NCBI RefSeq assembly: GCF_045278715.1
Contig: NZ_CP136420.1
Span: forward strand, 1,178,001 to 1,242,000
Direction of reading: 5' to 3'
Length of the DNA stretch: 64,000 nucleotides
Source: Neomoorella carbonis
GTDB taxonomy: Bacteria; Bacillota; DSM-521; Neomoorellales; Neomoorellaceae
Part shown: in pieces, positions 8,043 through 15,874 of the stretch
Layout: each line of letters starts with the position of its first letter
Numbering within the stretch: the first letter of the stretch is position 1
Program-made: the position numbers and the translations under genes
The notes under the pieces: generated by a model
Told to the model about the DNA's origin: nothing
What the model saw: the letters and a program-made list of their open reading frames with translations, nothing else
Database searches by the model: none

Positions 8043-8841
8043 GGCGATAGTCGGCAAATACCTGGATTATTTAGAGACGACCTTTGCTTTTAAAGATACG
8101 GACCTGCGACGGCAGTTGGCAGAGGAATTGAGTAAGGAAGGCAAGTTTGCCAAAGGTCCTATCTTGGAGGCCATCCCACCCTTCAAGACCGGCTGCTCAA
8201 TAGATGAGCTGATTGAGCAGGGTGTGTTATCACCAGAATTTAGGAAACTACAAACACCAGCTTTGCCGCTGGAGCGTCCCCTGTATTTACATCAAGAAAT
8301 TGCCATACGCAAATTAGTTGAAAATAGAAGGAATATCATTATTGCAACTGGTACGGGTAGCGGCAAGACGGAAACATTCCTGGTGCCTATGCTCAATTAC
8401 TTATTCCGGCAACAGGAAAAGGGTATCCTCGGCCCGGGGGTGCGGGCCTTGTTGCTGTACCCCATGAATGCCCTGGCCAATGACCAGTTAAAAAGACTGC
8501 GCACCCTGTTAAAGAATTATCCAGCTATTACTTTTGGCAGCTATACCGGTGAGACAGAAAGGGATGAGAAAAAGGCGATTGAGCAGTTCAGAAGAATGAA
8601 TCCCCGGGAAGATTTGCTGCCCAATCAATTGTTGTCCCGGGAGCAAATGCAGGCAACCCCGCCGCACATTTTACTTACCAACTATGCTATGCTGGAATAT
8701 TTATTACTGCGGCCCCAGGATAATGTTTTTTTTGATGGTGAATATGCCCGGGATTGGCGGTTTATCGTGATTGATGAGGTCCATACCTATTCCGGAGCTA
8801 AAGGAATAGAGATGGCCATGCTCCTACGCAGGGGTGTATAG
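8014..8841 (+). CDS. DEAD-box/DUF1998 helicase, N-terminal part (broken gene)
   Basis: First 275 codons of a large SF2 helicase. It has an N-terminal helical lead, motif I ATGTGSGKTE (about nt 8346-8375), motif Ia LLLYPMNALANDQ and motif II DEVH (about 8773). ATG 8014 follows AGGAGAGG inside the end of the upstream gene. The frame stops at TAG 8839-8841, just after MLLRR. The sequence resumes in another frame with CIGTSATLG (motif III) at once, so a deletion of a non-multiple of three has removed the linker between motifs II and III. Probably a non-functional half unless the break is a sequencing error or is bypassed. Confidence 0.85.
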   Translation: MGLDPLRTTEAIVGKYLDYLETTFAFKDTDLRRQLAEELSKEGKFAKGPILEAIPPFKTGCSIDELIEQGVLSPEFRKLQTPALPLERPLYLHQEIAIRKLVENRRNIIIATGTGSGKTETFLVPMLNYLFRQQEKGILGPGVRALLLYPMNALANDQLKRLRTLLKNYPAITFGSYTGETERDEKKAIEQFRRMNPREDLLPNQLLSREQMQATPPHILLTNYAMLEYLLLRPQDNVFFDGEYARDWRFIVIDEVHTYSGAKGIEMAMLLRRGV

Positions 8842-8885
8842 GTACTAGTGCTACATTAGGTGTAGATGAAAAAGGGTTCCGGGAA

Positions 8886-11800
8886 GTGACTGAGTTTGGA
8901 ACCAAGCTTTTTGGCGAAAAGTTTGAATGGATCGAAGATAATCCTGCCCGGCAGGATGTGGTAGTGGCCTTTAAAAAACATTTAAAGGTTGCTGAGAGCA
9001 GTTGGGGCAAACCTGGGAGTGACCTTTACGGCAAATGGTCGGAAGTTATTGATGCGCGTGAGCCAGACAAGATTGAAAGGTTAATAGCTGGCGGGTTGGA
9101 ATCAGGTATTCCCCAAAATATTTTAATCCTGGCGCAAAAAGATTGCCGGGGGGAATGGTCCAGATTTATTTATCTGGTACTTTCGGGAGACAGCAGGGTT
9201 ATTACCCTGCAACAGAGACTGGAACAGGGGCCTTGTTTTCTGCAGGATGTTGCCCGGGAATTATTTCCCGGGGTCCAGGACGGTCAAAACCGCCTGGTGG
9301 CATTGGTTTATCTGGCCAATAAGGCCAGGCTGGAACCCGGAAGCCAATCCCTGCTGCCGGCCAGATACCATTTATTTATCCGTGCACTTGAAGGTGCGTA
9401 TGTTTCTTTGCTCCCTGAAAAGAGGCTTTATCTGGAACGACGAGAACAGATTAAAGATGCAGATGGCAGAATATTTCCCGTATTTGAAGCGGCTACCTGC
9501 CGTCAATGTGATGCGTTGTATCTTGTAGGCGAAGTGGTACGTGGAGGGGAACACGATATTCTTAAACAGCCGGGCAGGCGTTTCTATGAAGACAATAACA
9601 ACCTTGTCTATTTTTTGCTCCTTGACGATAAGATGCCGGTTCCCGAGAATGAAGATGAAATAGTGGCAAGCGGTGAGGATATACAACCGGGAGAGGAATA
9701 TCTTTTATGTGGTGGGTGCGGGGCCGTCAGGCCTAAAACTGATGCTGCAACCCCTTGTAGTTGTGGTGAGAAAAGCTTATTTTTGGTAATTAAAGTCTCC
9801 GCTAAAAACGGTAATGTATATAAGTGCCCGGCCTGCGGGAGCATTAATTCTCTCGGTTCCGTGGTGCGGCGGTTTGTCCTCGGTGCGGAGGCGGTTACCA
9901 GCGTTCTGGCGACTGCCCTTTACCAGCAGATACCGGAGCAGATGGAAGTATTGCAAGATGACGATACTGAAACAGACGACTGGGAGGTTCCCGACAATAT
10001 AAGCTTTCACAAAAGTAATCGTCGCCTGCTTATTTTTTCCGACAGCCGCCAGGATGCCGCTTATTTTTCTACTTATTTGCAAGCCTCATACAATCAAATT
10101 TTGCAGCGCCGCCTAATTATCATGACGCTGGAGAAATATAAAAGCCAGGTGCTGGCCAATGAATGGCGGGTAATCGATCTGGCAAACTTTGTTAAAAGGA
10201 TGTTGTATGAACTGCAGTTATTCCCGCAAATGAGCATGCAGCAGTTGGAAATAGAAGCATGGAAATGGGTGCTGCATGAATTCATTGTCAGCGACCGCAT
10301 TATCGGCTTGGAAGGGTTGGGTTTAATTGGTTTTGTGCCGGTACTGCCGCCGGGCTGGAATCCGCCCAGGGCTTTGTGTAAAGAACCGTGGAATTTTACG
10401 GCTGCAGAGGCCACTGATTTAATCATGGTCTTGCTGGACACGGTCCGAAAAAGCGGCGCCGTTCGTTTTCCGGATGTTGTGGATCCCCGGGATCCTTTCT
10501 TTGCACCTAGAAATAAAGAGTTTTATTTTAAAGAAAACATGTCTTATCCCGGTCAGGTTTACAGTTGGACTCCTACCCGCAAGGGTGGCAATAACTCCCG
10601 TATGGATTATTTATTACGCCTGGCTGCTGTGCAGGGCGGGATTGACCGCGAAAAAGTCGAAGAATTGCTGGTGCAAATTTGGAACCGGTTGTTAACGGGT
10701 GAAAGGGCGCCGTGGAAGGGCCATTTTTCCAGCCATCATGAGTCCCAGGGCCTGGGGGATGTATACTGCCTGAAACCGGAATACTGGCGGGTGCTGCCGG
10801 CAGTAGTTGATGATACTGTTACCTGGTATCGCTGCAGCAGGTGCCGGCGCCTAACGTTATATAACATCAAAGGTGTTTGCCCGACTTACCGGTGTGATGG
10901 CCAGTTGGTCGCCTGCAATCCGGCTCAGGAAATGGCCGGCAATCACTACCGAAAATTGTATCTGGATATATTGCCCTTGATCATGCAAACCAGTGAACAT
11001 ACAGCCCAGCTTACTACAGAGAAGGCTGCTGAAATACAGCAAAAATTTAATGATGGGCAGATTAATGTTTTAAGTTGTTCTACTACCTTTGAGCTGGGTG
11101 TTGACGTGGGAGAACTGGAAACCGTTTTCATGCGTAATGTACCGCCTTCGGCTACCAATTACATCCAGCGGGCCGGCAGGGCAGGGAGGAGAACAGATTC
11201 TACGGCCTTTGTCCTTACCTTTGCTCAGCGTCATTCCCATGACTTTTCTCATTATAATGAACCCCTGCGAATTATTAAAGGCGAAATCCGGCCGCCCCAT
11301 ATAGAGATTAGCAATGACAAAATTATAAAGCGGCATATGTATGCCGTCGCCCTGGCAATGTTTTGGAAATTAAGGCCGGAGTATTTCGGTCAAGTTAAAA
11401 CCTTTTTCCCTGAATCCGGTGAGACGGCCTCCCAGGCGTTAGGAAAATTGTTGCGTGATAAACCCGGGGAATTACAAAAAAGTCTCAGTAGGATTATTCC
11501 CAACGAGATGCAGGAAAGACTGGGGGTTCATGACTGGAGCTGGCTGGACGGGCTTTTAGATGAAACCGATGGCGTACTGAGCAAGGCAGAGGCGAAGGTA
11601 ATGGCGGATTTGCGCGAATTGAAAGCCATTGAAGCAGAGTATAGCAGGACCAAAAACCACTTGAAAGCCCAGGCCGTCCATAAAACCATTAATACCATTG
11701 AAAAGCGTTATATTCTAGATTTTCTGGCGCAACAAAATGTAATTCCCAAGTATGGCTTTCCGGTAGATGTTGTGGAATTACAGATTTACCATCACGGTGA

Positions 11801-12803
11801 AGAAGCCAGGGGTCTGGAGCTGGATAGGGATCTCAAAGTTGCTTTGTCTGAATATGCACCTGGGAGTCAGGTGATAGCAGGAGGCAAATTATGGACCAGC
11901 AAGTATATTAAAAAACTTCCAGACCGGAATCCTGTGGAATACGCCTACGCGATCTGTGATTACTGCGGGTACTACCAAAGCGATATAGCCGAAAAAAATA
12001 CGCCTATGGATACCTGCATTTGTGGTCATAAAATAGGAAACAATCGCGGTATATTTATTGTCCCGGAATTTGGCTTTATTGCCGGGCCGCCTGAAACGCC
12101 TACAATGACCAAACCACAAAAGACGTATACCACCAGGAAGTTCTTTGCTCAGGAAGAGAATATCGAACAGGAACTCACCCTGACTTTAAACGGTTTCAAG
12201 CTCAATTTGCAAGCCGGTGCCGGCAGGCTGGCCGTGATTAATAGTGCCGGGAAGAGGGGGTTTAAAATCTGCCAGTCTTGCGGCTATGCTGAGGTTAATA
12301 CCGGGGAGCCCCTGGGTCCCCACGAGACGCCGTGGGGGAAAAAATGTAAAGGCAGAACTGCCCGTTATTCATTGGGTTACGAGTTTTACACTGACGTTTT
12401 AAGAATATGGTTTCCGGAATACCATGATCAACGTGAGGGTTTCTGGGAGTCTGTCTTATACGGCATTTTAGAGGGAGCCTGCAGTGCCCTGGATATCGAG
12501 CGCCAAGATGTCGATGGTACTTTATACCCCTATTCAGGCAATCCTTATAGCCCTGCGCTGGTATTATTTGATGATGTGCCGGGTGGCGCAGGCCATGTCA
12601 AGCGGATTGCAGAAAAAGATAATCTGATGCGAACTTTGCAGCGGACGTTGGCGATACTCTCTAGATGCGAATGCGGTGGTAGTTTGGCCAACACGAGCTG
12701 CTACGGTTGCCTGCGTAATTATACCAACCAGTATTGCCATGATAAACTGAACAGGGGCTATGTAATAGAATTTATAAAGAAACTGTTAAGTAGTTCTCCT
12801 TGA
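8886..12803 (+). CDS. DEAD-box/DUF1998 helicase, C-terminal part (broken gene)
   Basis: The remaining 1305 codons of the helicase. The open frame actually extends upstream through motif III GTSATLG (8841-8861), so GTG 8886 is only the first possible start. It carries several zinc ribbons (CRQC, CGGC...CSCG, CPAC, CSRC), SFSDSRQDA-like motif IV, FELGVDVG motif V and QRAGRAGRR motif VI (about 11168). More CxxC pairs and the DUF1998 zinc domain (CECGG...CYGCLRNY...C) finish the protein. The fused helicase would be about 1600 residues. This resembles the very large DUF1998 helicases of phage-defence systems such as Druantia DruE. A 440-bp copy of its 3' end lies at 2042-2492. Confidence 0.85.
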   Translation: MTEFGTKLFGEKFEWIEDNPARQDVVVAFKKHLKVAESSWGKPGSDLYGKWSEVIDAREPDKIERLIAGGLESGIPQNILILAQKDCRGEWSRFIYLVLSGDSRVITLQQRLEQGPCFLQDVARELFPGVQDGQNRLVALVYLANKARLEPGSQSLLPARYHLFIRALEGAYVSLLPEKRLYLERREQIKDADGRIFPVFEAATCRQCDALYLVGEVVRGGEHDILKQPGRRFYEDNNNLVYFLLLDDKMPVPENEDEIVASGEDIQPGEEYLLCGGCGAVRPKTDAATPCSCGEKSLFLVIKVSAKNGNVYKCPACGSINSLGSVVRRFVLGAEAVTSVLATALYQQIPEQMEVLQDDDTETDDWEVPDNISFHKSNRRLLIFSDSRQDAAYFSTYLQASYNQILQRRLIIMTLEKYKSQVLANEWRVIDLANFVKRMLYELQLFPQMSMQQLEIEAWKWVLHEFIVSDRIIGLEGLGLIGFVPVLPPGWNPPRALCKEPWNFTAAEATDLIMVLLDTVRKSGAVRFPDVVDPRDPFFAPRNKEFYFKENMSYPGQVYSWTPTRKGGNNSRMDYLLRLAAVQGGIDREKVEELLVQIWNRLLTGERAPWKGHFSSHHESQGLGDVYCLKPEYWRVLPAVVDDTVTWYRCSRCRRLTLYNIKGVCPTYRCDGQLVACNPAQEMAGNHYRKLYLDILPLIMQTSEHTAQLTTEKAAEIQQKFNDGQINVLSCSTTFELGVDVGELETVFMRNVPPSATNYIQRAGRAGRRTDSTAFVLTFAQRHSHDFSHYNEPLRIIKGEIRPPHIEISNDKIIKRHMYAVALAMFWKLRPEYFGQVKTFFPESGETASQALGKLLRDKPGELQKSLSRIIPNEMQERLGVHDWSWLDGLLDETDGVLSKAEAKVMADLRELKAIEAEYSRTKNHLKAQAVHKTINTIEKRYILDFLAQQNVIPKYGFPVDVVELQIYHHGEEARGLELDRDLKVALSEYAPGSQVIAGGKLWTSKYIKKLPDRNPVEYAYAICDYCGYYQSDIAEKNTPMDTCICGHKIGNNRGIFIVPEFGFIAGPPETPTMTKPQKTYTTRKFFAQEENIEQELTLTLNGFKLNLQAGAGRLAVINSAGKRGFKICQSCGYAEVNTGEPLGPHETPWGKKCKGRTARYSLGYEFYTDVLRIWFPEYHDQREGFWESVLYGILEGACSALDIERQDVDGTLYPYSGNPYSPALVLFDDVPGGAGHVKRIAEKDNLMRTLQRTLAILSRCECGGSLANTSCYGCLRNYTNQYCHDKLNRGYVIEFIKKLLSSSP

Positions 12804-13066
12804 GGCGATGCTTTGCTTCTCTTTCCAGGAAGCCGGTTGCTGGCATTCGGTACTTCTGGAAGGGATGGCTCAGGCCGGCGGGCGTTCGATTTAAATTATA
12901 CTTTATCGGCTTTATGTCCATAATACGGAGTGGGGACGGAGATGGTACGGCGATGGTCGCCGCTGTGTAGTTAAGTATAATTTAATTTCTTCGGGTGAAC
13001 GGGGCTGAGATGCGACTATTGCCCCGAGATGTTGTATGATAAAATAAAAAAGGAGAATTATCCCTG

Positions 13067-13135
13067 ATGCCCTCAATCGATCTTCCGATCAAACGTTTGA
13101 TTCAAATTCTTGCAGCGTTTATGGGGGAACAGTAG
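13067..13135 (+). CDS. Candidate 22-residue leader peptide of rpn3
   Basis: Identical in sequence and spacing to the frame at 2941-3009: AAGGAGA, ATG at 13067, stop three nt before the rpn3 ATG. Its identity reflects recent duplication and is not independent evidence of function. Confidence 0.4.
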   Translation: MPSIDLPIKRLIQILAAFMGEQ

Positions 13136-13138
13136 CGA

Positions 13139-14104
13139 ATGAACATCGATCACGACCGTCTTTTTAAGGAACTAATCGAGACCTTTTTTGCTGAATTCAT
13201 GCAAGCCTTTTTCCCCCGGGCATATGAAGCCATTGATTTTACCCATGTAAGATTCCTGCAGCAGGAAGTCTTTACTGACGTCACTGCCGGCGAAAAACAC
13301 GAGGTCGATATTCTGGTAGAGACCCGCCTTAAAGGCGAAGCAGGCCTGATCATGGTCCACATCGAGCCGCAAAGTTATGTGCAAAAAGAATTCAACGAGA
13401 GGATGTTTATCTACTTCAGTCGTCTTTACGAACAGCACCGTTGCAAGATTCTGCCGATAGCCATTTTTACTTACGACCAGGTGCGGGACGAACCCGATAC
13501 ATTCACGACAGGATTTACTTTTCTAGACGTATTGCGCTTTCGTTTCTATAAACTGGAACTAAAGAAGCTGCCGTGGCGGGAATATATTCACAGCAACAAT
13601 CCGGTAGCAGCCGCGCTTCTGAGTAAAATGGGATTTAAAGACGAAGAGAGGGTGCAGGTAAAGTTAGAATTCCTGCGCATGCTGACGAGGTTAAAACTGG
13701 ACCCGGCGCGGATGGAGATGCTGGCCGGATTCTTCGAGAGCTACCTGAAGCTAAGCCAGGAGGAAGAAGAAAGGCTCAACTGTGAACTGGGTAGAATTGA
13801 TAAAAAGGAGGCTGAGACAATCATGCAGATTACTACCAGTTGGCATGAAAGAGGCCGAATGGAAGGCTTGATGGAAGGCAGGATGGAAGGCCTGAAGGAA
13901 GGCCGGATGGAAGCCCAAAAAGAAACGATTCTTAAATATCTCTCCCGCAGGTTTGGGGAACAGCCGGCTGACCTGGAGGAAAAGGTGCAGAAAATAGGCG
14001 ACCTCCAAATCCTGGACCGCATTTTGGATGAGCTGTTTACTGCCGGTACTATAGAAGAAGCGCGGGCAGTTATTTTAGGAAAGATCGCCGGGGGCCTCCA
14101 GTAG
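13139..14104 (+). CDS. rpn: Rpn family PD-(D/E)XK nuclease, copy 3
   Basis: Third copy, 321 residues, with the D57 and E76-P-Q78 core intact. Its repeat region has six tetrads (GRME GLME GRME GLKE GRME AQKE), 8 residues fewer than copy 2 and 8 more than copy 1. Outside the repeat it is almost the same as copy 2, which points to recent duplication or gene conversion across the intervening system. Confidence 0.85.
   Translation: MNIDHDRLFKELIETFFAEFMQAFFPRAYEAIDFTHVRFLQQEVFTDVTAGEKHEVDILVETRLKGEAGLIMVHIEPQSYVQKEFNERMFIYFSRLYEQHRCKILPIAIFTYDQVRDEPDTFTTGFTFLDVLRFRFYKLELKKLPWREYIHSNNPVAAALLSKMGFKDEERVQVKLEFLRMLTRLKLDPARMEMLAGFFESYLKLSQEEEERLNCELGRIDKKEAETIMQITTSWHERGRMEGLMEGRMEGLKEGRMEAQKETILKYLSRRFGEQPADLEEKVQKIGDLQILDRILDELFTAGTIEEARAVILGKIAGGLQ
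13823..14104 (+). CDS. Intragenic RpnS-like antitoxin inside rpn3
   Basis: In-frame ATG at codon 229 of rpn3 after AAAAAGGAGG (13802-13811), giving 93 residues. Start, spacing and ribosome site match the other copies. Confidence 0.6.
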   Translation: MQITTSWHERGRMEGLMEGRMEGLKEGRMEAQKETILKYLSRRFGEQPADLEEKVQKIGDLQILDRILDELFTAGTIEEARAVILGKIAGGLQ

Positions 14105-14218
14105 GTGCTTTTAGGCTCCGAACAACTGCGCTGCCGGCTCCGGAGTACGCCTAAATTATCCCTGCGGTGCAGAACCTAATTCTAGTTAGAATCCATATAT
14201 GATACGGGGGATATAAAG

Positions 14219-14440
14219 ATGAATCCTTTGGAGCGAATTACAATTGATCCTTCGGTTTGTCACGGGAAGGCCTGCATCAAAGGAACCAGGATACCTGTAA
14301 GTGTTATTCTGGATAACCTTGCTGAAGGTATAAGCCAGGAAGAAATCCTGAAGAGTTATCCTTCTTTATCCTTGGAAGATATTAAGGCAGCAATAGCTTA
14401 CGGTGCTATGCTGGCTAAAGAACGACATATTGCCCTGTGA
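14219..14440 (+). CDS. DUF433 antitoxin
   Basis: Protein of 73 residues with the DUF433 pattern: RITIDPSVCHGKACIKGTRI, then VILDNLAEG and the helix-turn-helix-like ISQEEILKSYPSLSLEDIKA. DUF433 proteins are VapB-type antitoxins and DNA-binding autoregulators, usually paired with a DUF5615 PIN-like toxin. That partner begins 16 nt downstream. ATG 14219 has GGGGG about 8 nt upstream. The pair appears intact and lies between rpn3 and an rpn fragment. Confidence 0.85.
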   Translation: MNPLERITIDPSVCHGKACIKGTRIPVSVILDNLAEGISQEEILKSYPSLSLEDIKAAIAYGAMLAKERHIAL

Positions 14441-14456
14441 ATTAAGGGGAATAACG

Positions 14457-14822
14457 ATGCTGAGATTTAAAATCGATGAAAATCTTCCCATTGAGATTGC
14501 TGATCTTCTCAGGGAAGCAGGTTACGAAGCTGAAACTGTCTGGTCAGAACAAATCCAGGGATTTTCTGATATTGAACTTTTAGGTATTTGCCGGAATGAA
14601 AAACGGGTTCTAGTTACCCTTGATATGGATTTTTCGGATATTCGCAGGTATAGACCTGAAGATTATCAAGGAATAATTTTACTTCGTATAGCGTCTCAAG
14701 GCAAACAGAGTGTTATAAATCTTTTCAAAAAAGTCATCCCCCACCTACGTTTTCAGAATCTTATTGGATATTTATGGATAGTACAAAAAGATCGAATCAG
14801 GATTAGAGGACCTGAAAGATGA
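14457..14822 (+). CDS. DUF5615 PIN-like toxin
   Basis: Predicted ribonuclease toxin of 121 residues. It has the family's N-terminal FKIDENLP (D7) and central VLVTLDMDFSD (D56, D58), with other acidic residues at about 38 and 68; these cluster as a metal site in PIN-like folds. ATG 14457 follows AAGGGG by 7 nt, preferred over a GTG at 14403 that would overlap the antitoxin. A fragment of rpn follows the stop directly, so the rpn piece was joined here by recombination. Confidence 0.82.
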   Translation: MLRFKIDENLPIEIADLLREAGYEAETVWSEQIQGFSDIELLGICRNEKRVLVTLDMDFSDIRRYRPEDYQGIILLRIASQGKQSVINLFKKVIPHLRFQNLIGYLWIVQKDRIRIRGPER

Positions 14823-14825
14823 AAG

Positions 14826-14927
14826 GTCCAAATCCTGGACCGCATTCTAGATGAGCTGTTTACTGCCGGTACTCTAGAAGAAGCGCGGGCAGTTATTGTA
14901 GGAAAGAACGCCGGGGGCCTCCAGTAA
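14826..14927 (+). pseudogene. rpn 3'-end fragment
   Basis: About 100 bp matching the last 33 codons of the rpn genes (from CAAATCCTGGACCGCATT to CTCCAGTAA), with several substitutions. The shared tail GAACAACTGCGCTGCCGGCTCCGG follows. It has no start or nuclease domain and is the scar of a fifth rpn copy. Confidence 0.85.
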
Positions 14928-14974
14928 GTGCTTTTGAGCCCCCGAACAACTGCGCTGCCGGCTCCGGAGTACGC

Positions 14975-15065
14975 CTAATGAGCGATTTGAGGATCGGCGG
15001 TAAGAATGGGCAGGTTTTCTATCTGGGCCTGGGAGACGAGAAGCCGGTCAAAAGGGAGCTTTCAT
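14975..15065 (-). pseudogene. VapC (PIN toxin) with internal deletion
   Basis: On the minus strand an ATG overlaps the antitoxin stop (ATGA), as in intact phd-vapC operons. After three codons the sequence jumps, in another frame, to the C-terminal PIN signature PFDRLLVSQAQIENLPILTA and then DPQIAH, stop at 14975-14977. About 95 codons, including the first catalytic acidic residues, are gone. The toxin is dead, leaving the antitoxin orphaned. Confidence 0.75.
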
Positions 15066-15298
15066 TTTTCAAACTCCTTGAGAATAGCTTCGGGCAGGGG
15101 GGCATTAAAATCCGGGGCTATAGTGATTTGGCCCTTGGCGCTGCCGGGGTGTCGTTCAGGTTTCTCGCTTGTTATCGGGACCAGCCGAGCCACAGGCTTG
15201 CCGGCTTTGGCAATAATGACTTCCCGTCCTTCTTTCACCTGGGCCAGCAGCTTGGAAAAGTGGGTATTGGCTTCATGAATGTTTACTTGTAAAGACAT
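15062..15298 (-). CDS. Phd/YefM family antitoxin (orphan)
   Basis: Type II antitoxin of 78 residues. The N-terminal Phd fold VNIHEANTHFSKLLAQVKEG is followed by EVIIAKAGKPVARLVPI, with a disordered toxin-binding tail. The start has GGAGGTG (complement of 15308-15314) 9 nt upstream. Its toxin partner immediately downstream is reduced to both ends of vapC. The protein could still act as a repressor or buffer related VapC toxins. Confidence 0.88.
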   Translation of the reverse strand: MSLQVNIHEANTHFSKLLAQVKEGREVIIAKAGKPVARLVPITSEKPERHPGSAKGQITIAPDFNAPLPEAILKEFEK

Positions 15299-15356
15299 GC
15301 TCGGTTCACCTCCATATAGCTAAAATAGACTAAGTTAATGGACTAATTCAAGCGTA

Positions 15357-15384
15357 AGCAGTCGCGCTCCTGAGTAAAATGGGT
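15357..15384 (+). pseudogene. rpn micro-fragment
   Basis: A 28-nt piece, GCGCTCCTGAGTAAAATGGG with flanks, matches rpn codons around residues 157-166 (1505-1532 in copy 1) with one change. Too short to code; a further scar of rpn recombination. Confidence 0.65.
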
Positions 15385-15482
15385 ATCACTGATTTGCATT
15401 TTTGGAAAAGAGAATAGAAAGGAGCTACTTATCAAAAGCGCTGGCGACTATTATCGTGATATTAAATGAGGGAAGCAGGATT

Positions 15483-15815
15483 TTGCGTATATTGGTAACC
15501 GGCGGGGCCGGATTTATCGGTTCCCATGGGGTGGAAGAGTGCCTAGCGGCAGGCTATGAAGGGGCGGTGCTCGACGACCTTTCCAGTGGCAGGCGGGAAA
15601 ACCTGCCGGAGAGGGTTGCGCTCTACCAGGTGGATGTGGCCGACGCGGCGGGGGTAAATAAAGTCTTTCAGACGGCTCAGATCTTTGTCAGCCGGTCGGT
15701 GCGGGAGCCGGCGGCCGACGCCCGGGTGAATATCCTGGGGCTGGTTAACGTGCCGGAGGCCTTATTTTCGCCTCTTCCGGCGGTTTGCTCTGCGGGGAGT
15801 GCCCAGGATATCTAA
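15483..15815 (+). pseudogene. Truncated NAD-dependent sugar epimerase (GalE-like)
   Basis: Starts with the Rossmann signature RILVTGGAGFIGSH and DDLSSGRRENLP, as in UDP-glucose 4-epimerase. VNKVFQ then jumps to TAQIFVSRSVREPAADARVN, losing the strand with the HLAA motif, and the frame ends after about 110 residues where the family has about 310. No YxxxK active site remains. With the RmlA-like fragment near 2600 it suggests a vanished sugar-nucleotide locus. Confidence 0.82.
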
Positions 15816-15874
15816 AATTCCTTGCTCTCCTTCTTACCATTAAGCTAAAATAGATTCAAGGGGAACTGTAACGA

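Larger units (their letters stand above)
12885..14155 (+). repeat. rpn repeat unit 3 (leader + rpn3 + tail)
   Basis: Third full copy, in direct orientation after the helicase. From TTTATGTCCATAATACGG onward it matches unit 2 almost base for base through leader, gene and tail. The 80 bp between the helicase stop and the leader resemble the ghost-helicase flank at 2493-2560. Confidence 0.88.

Noticed and set aside
2735..14155. rpn units 2 and 3 as the ends of a composite transposon
   Set aside because: No terminal inverted repeats, target-site duplications or DDE/HUH transposase were seen, and Rpn is a PD-(D/E)XK nuclease not shown to move such units. Homologous recombination explains the layout.
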